Positions 59,137 to 64,000 of a stretch of 64,000 bases of DNA are shown here, piece after piece. The DNA is from Paenarthrobacter nicotinovorans. GTDB taxonomy: Bacteria > Actinomycetota > Actinomycetes > Actinomycetales > Micrococcaceae. Position 1 is the first letter of the stretch. Every line of letters starts with the position of its first letter. The notes below the pieces were generated by a model that saw nothing but the letters and a program-made list of their open reading frames with translations, ran no database searches and had not been told where the DNA came from. Made by a program: the position numbers and the translations under genes. The DNA lies in NCBI RefSeq assembly GCF_021919345.1, contig NZ_CP089293.1, forward strand, positions 3,906,001 to 3,970,000, written 5' to 3'.

Positions 59137-60080
59137 TGCCCGGCGCCTTTCCGCAAGCCCTCCAAAGCCTCCCACAGCTCTTCGGGGAGTGGCTCGTCCA
59201 TGCGGGCGGCGTTGGTGGTGACCTGTTCAGGAGAAGTCGCTCCTGCTGTCACGTTCACCACGGCCGGATGCCGCAGCGGGAACTGGAGTGCCGCCGTCGG
59301 GAGTTCGACGCCGAAGTCGCGGCAGACGTACGCTAGCGCCCGGGCCCGCTCCAGCACTTCCGGCGGCGCTTGGTCGTAGTTGTAGTGCGCGTCGTCGGGG
59401 ACGTCCGGGCGGGCCAGGAGGCCCGAGTTGAAGACGCCCACATTCACGACGCCGGTGCGGCGCTCCACACAGCGGTCAAGCAGCGGAACGTCTGGCTGCT
59501 CCAGCAGGGTGTAGCGCCCGGCAAGCATCAGGAGGTCCAGGTCGGCGGCTTCGACGCACTCCAGCGCGGCTTCGGCGGAGTTGGTGCCCACGCCAATCGC
59601 CGTGACCAGGCCTTCGGAACGCAGCTTTTCCAGGGCCGGCAAGCCTTGTTCGATTCCGGCCTGCAGGTCGTGGACGTCGGGGTCGTGCAGGTACGCGATG
59701 TCCACATGGCTAAGGCCGAGCCGCTCCAAGGACTCCTCAATACTGCGACGGATGCCTGCCTCGGAGAAGTCCCAAACACGACGGCTGGTGGCAGGAACGT
59801 CGAAGCCTTCGGAATCCCGGCCTTCGGACCCGTTGGGTTCCAGCAGGCGCCCCACCTTGGTGGAGATGACGAATTCCTCCCGCGGTTTGTCCCTCAGGAC
59901 AGCACCGAGCCTTTGTTCGGACAGGCCCAGTCCGTAATGCGGCGCGGTATCGAAGTAGCGGATCCCGGCGTCCCACGCCGCAAGTGCCGTGGCGAGGGCT
60001 TCCCCATCAGGAAGGGCCCGGTAGAGATTCCCTATGCCCGCTCCGCCGAAACCGAGCTTGCCCAGATCAGGTGCATTCAT
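59133..60080 (-). CDS. Aldo/keto reductase-type L-fucose (D-threo-aldose) 1-dehydrogenase
   Basis: The ~315-residue protein has AKR catalytic context RYFDTAPHYGLGLSEQRLG (Asp, Tyr), VISTKVGRLLEP (Lys) and YLHDPDVHD (His). The GFGGAGIGNLYRAL start and STKVGRLL are typical of L-fucose dehydrogenase and pyridoxal dehydrogenase-like AKRs. It should oxidise L-fucose to the 1,5-lactone with NAD(P)+. ATG at 60080 overlaps the mutarotase stop (ATGA), and GTGA links it to the lactonase downstream. Confidence 0.88.
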   Translation of the reverse strand: MNAPDLGKLGFGGAGIGNLYRALPDGEALATALAAWDAGIRYFDTAPHYGLGLSEQRLGAVLRDKPREEFVISTKVGRLLEPNGSEGRDSEGFDVPATSRRVWDFSEAGIRRSIEESLERLGLSHVDIAYLHDPDVHDLQAGIEQGLPALEKLRSEGLVTAIGVGTNSAEAALECVEAADLDLLMLAGRYTLLEQPDVPLLDRCVERRTGVVNVGVFNSGLLARPDVPDDAHYNYDQAPPEVLERARALAYVCRDFGVELPTAALQFPLRHPAVVNVTAGATSPEQVTTNAARMDEPLPEELWEALEGLRKGAGQ

Positions 60081-60391
60081 GGCAGTTCCCATACTCTACC
60101 GATACCCCTATCAGCCCCGGAGTAATCGTCCTGGACCTCCAAAAGTTCAGCCATGCGGGCTTGCCACGGGACGTTGGCGGGGTGATCGGCGAGCGCATGC
60201 CGCATTGCCTGGTAGTCGTCCACGTCCACCACGTGGAAGAGGTCGAGCCCGCTGCGCCAGATACGCCAGTTCCGCACCCCCGCTTCCTTCAATGCCGCCA
60301 CGAGTTCCGGAGGGATGTTCGCATGGGCGTCAGAGTATTCCTCCTCGGCACCGGGCTTGAGGCGGGTGTGCAGGGCGATGCTCTCAGTCAT
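60077..60391 (-). CDS. L-rhamnose mutarotase-family protein (sugar mutarotase)
   Basis: The 104-residue protein [60 protein letters not shown] has the RhaM/DUF718 dimeric alpha-beta-barrel pattern with conserved H, W and D residues. It should interconvert alpha and beta anomers; the fucose context suggests L-fucose as substrate. The ATG at 60391 overlaps the fucosidase stop by 8 bp. Confidence 0.85.
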   Translation of the reverse strand: MTESIALHTRLKPGAEEEYSDAHANIPPELVAALKEAGVRNWRIWRSGLDLFHVVDVDDYQAMRHALADHPANVPWQARMAELLEVQDDYSGADRGIGRVWELP

Positions 60392-61751
60392 CGCGTTCAC
60401 CGGCCCCTGTGGAACCGGGCTCTGCGGAGACGGCCTCTGTGGAGCCTGCCCCTGTGGAGCCGGGCTTGAGGAACAATTCCAGCACGGGAACAGCGGCATC
60501 GGGTCGCTGCACCGGCAGCTTGATGGTCAGCGTGCCCGGCGGCTGGCCTCCGGGGGTCATGTTGGCTGGTTGCTGCCCGGGGTCCACTTCCTGCAGGAAC
60601 ACCTCCGAGGCATCGTTGAGCAGCTGGGCGTATTCCACTTTGCCTGCCAGGTCCGGCAGGTGCACGTATTCGAAGGGCCAGCTGAACAGGTGAACGTACA
60701 GCCTGTCCCCGCGCTGCGTGTAGCGGACGTCGGAGGGCGCGGTGAACGGCGAAGTCCCCGCCCCGTAGATGGAGCGGGAGTGCAGCTGCATCCACTTCCC
60801 GATTCCCTCCAACGACTCCAGCGCCCGCGGATCAAGGGACCCCCTGCCGGTGGGGCCAACGTTGAGCAGCAGGTTGCCACCTTTGGAGACGCCATCCACC
60901 AGCATCCGGATCAGCAGGTCCACGGACTTGTAGTTTTGGTTGTCCCGGTCGTACCCCCAGCTGCCGTTCAGGGTTTGGCAGGCCTCCCAGGTGACGGGTT
61001 CGCCGTCGAGCATCATGGGGCCGGCGGGCTGGTACTGCTCCGGCGTGACAAAGTCTCCCGGGATGTCCAGGCGGTCGTTGACCACGATCCCGGGCTGCAG
61101 TTCACGGACCATGGCGAGCAGCGCCTCCGAGCCCCAGTCGTCACGACCCTTGCCGCCCCAGAACTCTGCGTGGCCGAGGCCGGCGTAGGAGAAGTCGAAG
61201 AACAGATAGTCGATGGTGCCGTAGTTGCTCAGGAGCTCGCGCACCTGGCCATGGAGGTAGTCACGGTAACGGGCCATGTCGCGACCGGCGTTGAGGCTTT
61301 CGACGTCGGCGGCGTTGCGTTGGGGATGTACCCCGTCAATGGTGAAGTCGGGGTGGTGCCAGTCAACGAGCGAGTGATAGAAGCCCACCTTCAGCCCCTC
61401 GGCGCGGAGTGCTTCGACGTAGGGCGTGATCAGGTCCCTGCCGGCGGGCGTGTTGGTGGCCTTGTAGTCGGTCAGCGCCGAATCCCAAAGGCAGAAACCG
61501 TCGTGGTGTTTGGTGGTGAGGACCACGTACTTCATCCCTGCCTCGCGGGCGGCCCGGGCCCACTCGCGGGGATCGTAGAGGTCCGGGTCGAAGCGGCGGA
61601 AGTACTTTGAGTACTCCTCCACCGTGATCTCCTCCCGGTTCATCACCCATTCGTGTCGTGCGGGCAGGGCGTAGATGCCCCAGTGCACGAACATGCCGAA
61701 ACGTGCTTCTTCGAACCAGGGGGCGTGCTGGATCAATGGGTTTCCTTCCAT
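60384..61751 (-). CDS. Alpha-L-fucosidase, GH29
   Basis: The 455-residue protein has the GH29 hallmarks [25 protein letters not shown] (about 12-36), [19 protein letters not shown] (73-91), [14 protein letters not shown], and [13 protein letters not shown] with the probable nucleophile Asp186. No signal peptide is present, so it probably cleaves imported fucosides in the cytosol. The C-terminal ~35 residues are a low-complexity [14 protein letters not shown] extension that GH29 does not need. It overlaps the dehydratase gene by 19 bp. Confidence 0.92.
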   Translation of the reverse strand: MEGNPLIQHAPWFEEARFGMFVHWGIYALPARHEWVMNREEITVEEYSKYFRRFDPDLYDPREWARAAREAGMKYVVLTTKHHDGFCLWDSALTDYKATNTPAGRDLITPYVEALRAEGLKVGFYHSLVDWHHPDFTIDGVHPQRNAADVESLNAGRDMARYRDYLHGQVRELLSNYGTIDYLFFDFSYAGLGHAEFWGGKGRDDWGSEALLAMVRELQPGIVVNDRLDIPGDFVTPEQYQPAGPMMLDGEPVTWEACQTLNGSWGYDRDNQNYKSVDLLIRMLVDGVSKGGNLLLNVGPTGRGSLDPRALESLEGIGKWMQLHSRSIYGAGTSPFTAPSDVRYTQRGDRLYVHLFSWPFEYVHLPDLAGKVEYAQLLNDASEVFLQEVDPGQQPANMTPGGQPPGTLTIKLPVQRPDAAVPVLELFLKPGSTGAGSTEAVSAEPGSTGAGERDD

Positions 61752-63037
61752 ACCGGGCCGCCCGGAAAGCTGTATGCGGCCAGTGTTTCACGGAGCATTT
61801 CGTTGCCGGCACCAGGGGACGACGGCGGCCAGTACGCGCCGCTGTGGACGTCCACGGGTGTGACGAAGTGTTCGTGGAGGTGGTCCACGAACTCTATGGT
61901 CCTGCCCTCTTTGGTCCCGGTGACCGCCACGAAATCGAACATGGACAAATGCTGCACGGCTTCACAGAGCCCCACTCCGCCTGCGTGCGGGCATACCGGG
62001 ACCCCGAACTTCGCGGCCAGCAGCAGGATGGCGATGTTCTCGTTGACCCCGGCTACGCGGGCGGCGTCGATCTGCAGGACCTGCAGCGAGCCCGCCTGGA
62101 GCATCTGTTTGAACACCACCCGGTTCTGGACGTGCTCCCCCGTTGCCACCGGAATGGGTGCCACTGCGCGGGCGATGGCGGCGTGCCCGAGGATGTCGTC
62201 CGGGCTGGTGGGTTCTTCGATCCAGGCGATGTCGTACGGGGCAAGGTGGGCCATCCAGTCGATGGCGTCCTGGACATCCCAGCGCTGGTTGGCATCAACA
62301 GCGATCCTGATGTCCGGGCCCACGGCGGCGCGGGCGGCCCGGACGCGGCGGATGTCGTCGTCCAAGGACGCCCCCACCTTCAGCTTGATCTGTGTGAATC
62401 CGTCCGCCACCGCTTCCTTGGCCAGCCGCGTCAGTTTCGCGTCGCTGTAACCCAGCCATCCCGGCGTCGTGGTGTACGCGGGGTAGCCTTCAGCGCGAAG
62501 GGCGGCCTTCCGCTGTTCCTTTCCCGGTTCTGCGGCGCGGAGGATGGCCAGGGCTTCGTCCGGGGTGAGTGCGTCCGTGAGGTACCTGAAGTCGACCAGT
62601 GCCACGATTTCTTCGGGGGCCATGTCGGCAAGCAGTTCCCACAGGGGAAGTCCCGCACGTTTGGCTTTCAAGTCCCAAAGGGCGTTGACCACCGCGCCGA
62701 TGGCCATGTGCATGACGCCTTTTTCGGGTCCGAGCCAGCGGAGTTGGGAGTCGTGGGCCAGGAGCTTCCACGTCGCACCCATGTCCTCCAGCAAGGCTTC
62801 GACATCGGCACCAAGGATGTGTCCGCGCAGGGCGTTGATGGCTGCCGTTTCCACCTCGTTGCCGCGACCGATGGTGAAGACGAAACCGTGGCCCTCATGC
62901 CTGTCGGTGGCGTCGGTGCGGATGACCAGGTACGCGGCTGAGTAATCCGGATCCGGGTTCATGGCATCGGAACCATCCAGGTCCCGGGACGTCGGGAAGC
63001 GAATATCGAATGTTTCGATTTCGGTGATGATGCTCAT
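61733..63037 (-). CDS. L-fuconate dehydratase (enolase superfamily)
   Basis: The 434-residue protein has the mandelate-racemase-subgroup catalytic set at positions matching the characterised Xanthomonas fuconate dehydratase: Lys218-x-Lys220 (QIKLKVG), Asp248 and Asn250 (VDANQRW), Glu274 (IEEPTSP), Glu301 (TGEHVQNR) and His351 (CPHAGG). It removes water from L-fuconate to give 2-keto-3-deoxy-L-fuconate. It is the first gene of the minus-strand operon, behind the operator region at 63071-63099. Confidence 0.95.
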   Translation of the reverse strand: MSIITEIETFDIRFPTSRDLDGSDAMNPDPDYSAAYLVIRTDATDRHEGHGFVFTIGRGNEVETAAINALRGHILGADVEALLEDMGATWKLLAHDSQLRWLGPEKGVMHMAIGAVVNALWDLKAKRAGLPLWELLADMAPEEIVALVDFRYLTDALTPDEALAILRAAEPGKEQRKAALRAEGYPAYTTTPGWLGYSDAKLTRLAKEAVADGFTQIKLKVGASLDDDIRRVRAARAAVGPDIRIAVDANQRWDVQDAIDWMAHLAPYDIAWIEEPTSPDDILGHAAIARAVAPIPVATGEHVQNRVVFKQMLQAGSLQVLQIDAARVAGVNENIAILLLAAKFGVPVCPHAGGVGLCEAVQHLSMFDFVAVTGTKEGRTIEFVDHLHEHFVTPVDVHSGAYWPPSSPGAGNEMLRETLAAYSFPGGPVWKETH

Positions 63038-63070
63038 TGGGCTCCTGGCTACGTCGTATTCTTCGATGAC

Positions 63071-63154
63071 AGCTAAACATCGGATGTATGCCTTGTCAAT
63101 GGGTCACATTTCCGTATTATGGGGGAAAACATCACACTAGAGTTCGGATGTTAG
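63071..63154. promoter_or_regulatory. Divergent fucose promoters with ACATCCGAT operators
   Basis: Minus strand: TTGACA (63099-63094), 17-bp spacer, TTAGCT (63076-63071), with the perfect palindrome ACATCGGATGT (63077-63087) inside the spacer. Plus strand: TTGTCA (63093-63098), 16-bp spacer, TATTAT (63115-63120). The two -35 boxes overlap. A related half-palindrome GTTCGGATGTTAG (63142-63154) lies just downstream of the plus-strand start site. One repressor could close both directions. Confidence 0.75.
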
Positions 63155-63176
63155 TCCCGAACGCACGGAGGAAGCC

Positions 63177-64000
63177 ATGACCTTGAAATTCGCCAGGCTG
63201 GGTACGGCCGGAAACGAACAACCGGCCGTCATCGCCCAGGACGCCCACGGCCTCGAAAAATACTTCAGCCTCACCACCCTCACCCAGGACATCGACGGCA
63301 AGTTCCTCGCCTCTGATGGCATCGAACGCACCCGTGCGGCCCTGGAAAACGGTGAACTCGGGGAAATTTCGGCCGAGGGGCTGCGCATCGGCGCACCCGT
63401 CGCCCGCCCCGGCGCGGTGGTTGCCATCGGCCTGAACTACACCGCGCACGCTGCCGAATCCGGCGCCACGCCGCCCGAAGTTCCCGTGGTGTTCCTGAAG
63501 CCGAGCAACACCATCGCGGGACCGTTCGACGCCGCCCCCATCCCGCCGTCGTCCGAAAAATACGACTGGGAAGTGGAGCTGGCCATCGTAATCGGCCGGG
63601 AAGCGTCATACCTTTCCTCCGTTGAAGAAGCGGAGATGTGCATCGCCGGCTACGCCGTGGCCAACGACCTCTCGGAGCGCGAATACCAGATTCCCGGCGC
63701 TGCCGGACAGTGGACCAAGGGCAAGACCCTCCCCGGCTCCACTCCCCTGGGACCCTGGCTGGTACCCGCTGCGGACATCGACGCCGCCAACCTCCGGCTC
63801 CGCACCCTGGTCAACGGCGAAGACCGCCAGGACTCAACCACCTCGGACATGATCTTCGACCCCGCCACGATCGTCCACCACCTCAGCCAGTACATGATCC
63901 TTGAACCGGGCGATGTGATCATCACCGGCACTCCCGAAGGCGTCGCCCTGTCCGGCCGTTTCCCCTTCATCCAGCCGGGTGACGTTGTGGAACTCGAGAT
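63177..64000 (+). CDS. Fumarylacetoacetate hydrolase-family protein (probable 2,4-diketo-3-deoxy-L-fuconate hydrolase), 3' end cut
   Basis: The first ~274 residues are present and run off the window. MTLKFARLGTAGNEQPAVI is followed by FAH-family motifs: IGLNYTAHAAESG, PVVFLKPSNTIAGP, YDWEVELAIVIGREASYL (metal-binding Glu pair), GYAVANDLSERE, WTKGKTLPGSTPLGPWLVP and LEPGDVIITGTPEGVALS. In the fucose pathway this enzyme splits diketo-deoxyfuconate to pyruvate and L-lactate. ACGGAGGAAG precedes the ATG. It is divergent from the other fucose genes; a dehydrogenase for the preceding step is expected beyond the window. Confidence 0.9.
   Translation, partial: MTLKFARLGTAGNEQPAVIAQDAHGLEKYFSLTTLTQDIDGKFLASDGIERTRAALENGELGEISAEGLRIGAPVARPGAVVAIGLNYTAHAAESGATPPEVPVVFLKPSNTIAGPFDAAPIPPSSEKYDWEVELAIVIGREASYLSSVEEAEMCIAGYAVANDLSEREYQIPGAAGQWTKGKTLPGSTPLGPWLVPAADIDAANLRLRTLVNGEDRQDSTTSDMIFDPATIVHHLSQYMILEPGDVIITGTPEGVALSGRFPFIQPGDVVELE

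Overview
The window looks like chromosomal DNA of a GC-rich actinobacterium of the Arthrobacter/Paenarthrobacter group (Micrococcaceae). The evidence is the actinobacterial rRNA operon layout with its TTGAGAACTCAATAG leader box, the ribosomal protein L28-L33-S14 cluster lacking zinc ligands, many GTG starts, many stop/start overlaps (ATGA, GTGA) and a DtxR/IdeR-type iron box. No tRNA gene, phage, integrase, insertion sequence or CRISPR array was seen. All assignments come from reading motifs by eye; no database search was run.

Layout. 1-10 kb: the 5' part of one 16S gene and a complete 16S-23S-5S operon, both on the minus strand. A plus-strand TetR/ABC-exporter cassette is trapped between them, and 1510 bp of 16S plus leader are identical in the two copies. 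10.2-10.5 kb: seven 32-bp repeat units plus a conserved tail; a six-unit relative lies at 17.8-18.1 kb. 10.6-11.4 kb: rpmB-rpmG-rpsN. 11.8-14.5 kb: ferric-reductase-like oxidoreductase, FMN-binding protein and ApbE, a membrane electron-transfer unit. 14.5-17.8 kb: three paralogous SGNH hydrolases with MarR and YciI genes. 18.1-23.3 kb: siderophore-interacting protein and a complete Fe-siderophore ABC importer behind an iron box. 23.7-30.1 kb: an FBP/FusB-like zinc protein and a JetA-JetB-JetC (MksF-E-B/Wadjet-type) SMC operon with no JetD beside it. 30.4-41 kb: mostly housekeeping and metabolic genes (acyl-CoA dehydrogenase, YchJ-like, flavin reductase, aldo/keto reductase, sulfite-oxidase-like protein, S4 protein, a lipoprotein/PKD pair, DUF3817, 2H phosphoesterase). 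41-52.5 kb: a nuclease and defence island: GIY-YIG-like protein, secreted SNase, hsdM-hsdS-mrr-hipB-hipA-hsdR and a second GIY-YIG nuclease. 52.6-57.5 kb: asparagine/aspartate use (GntR regulator broken by a stop codon, asparaginase, aspA, ansP-like permease). 57.6-64 kb: an L-fucose/fucoside catabolic cluster with an FCD regulator and a divergent FAH-family hydrolase cut by the window end.

How the genes work together. The fucose genes give a nearly complete non-phosphorylated route: GH29 fucosidase, mutarotase, sugar dehydrogenase, lactonase, fuconate dehydratase and diketo-acid hydrolase. Similar ACATCCGAT sites occur upstream of the regulator and in the divergent promoter region. The defence island is a type I restriction-modification system whose modification and restriction halves are separated by an Mrr nuclease and a HipBA toxin-antitoxin pair. 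HipBA has three palindromic operators spaced exactly 26 bp apart. This arrangement and the JetABC operon without JetD are the most unusual systems in the window.
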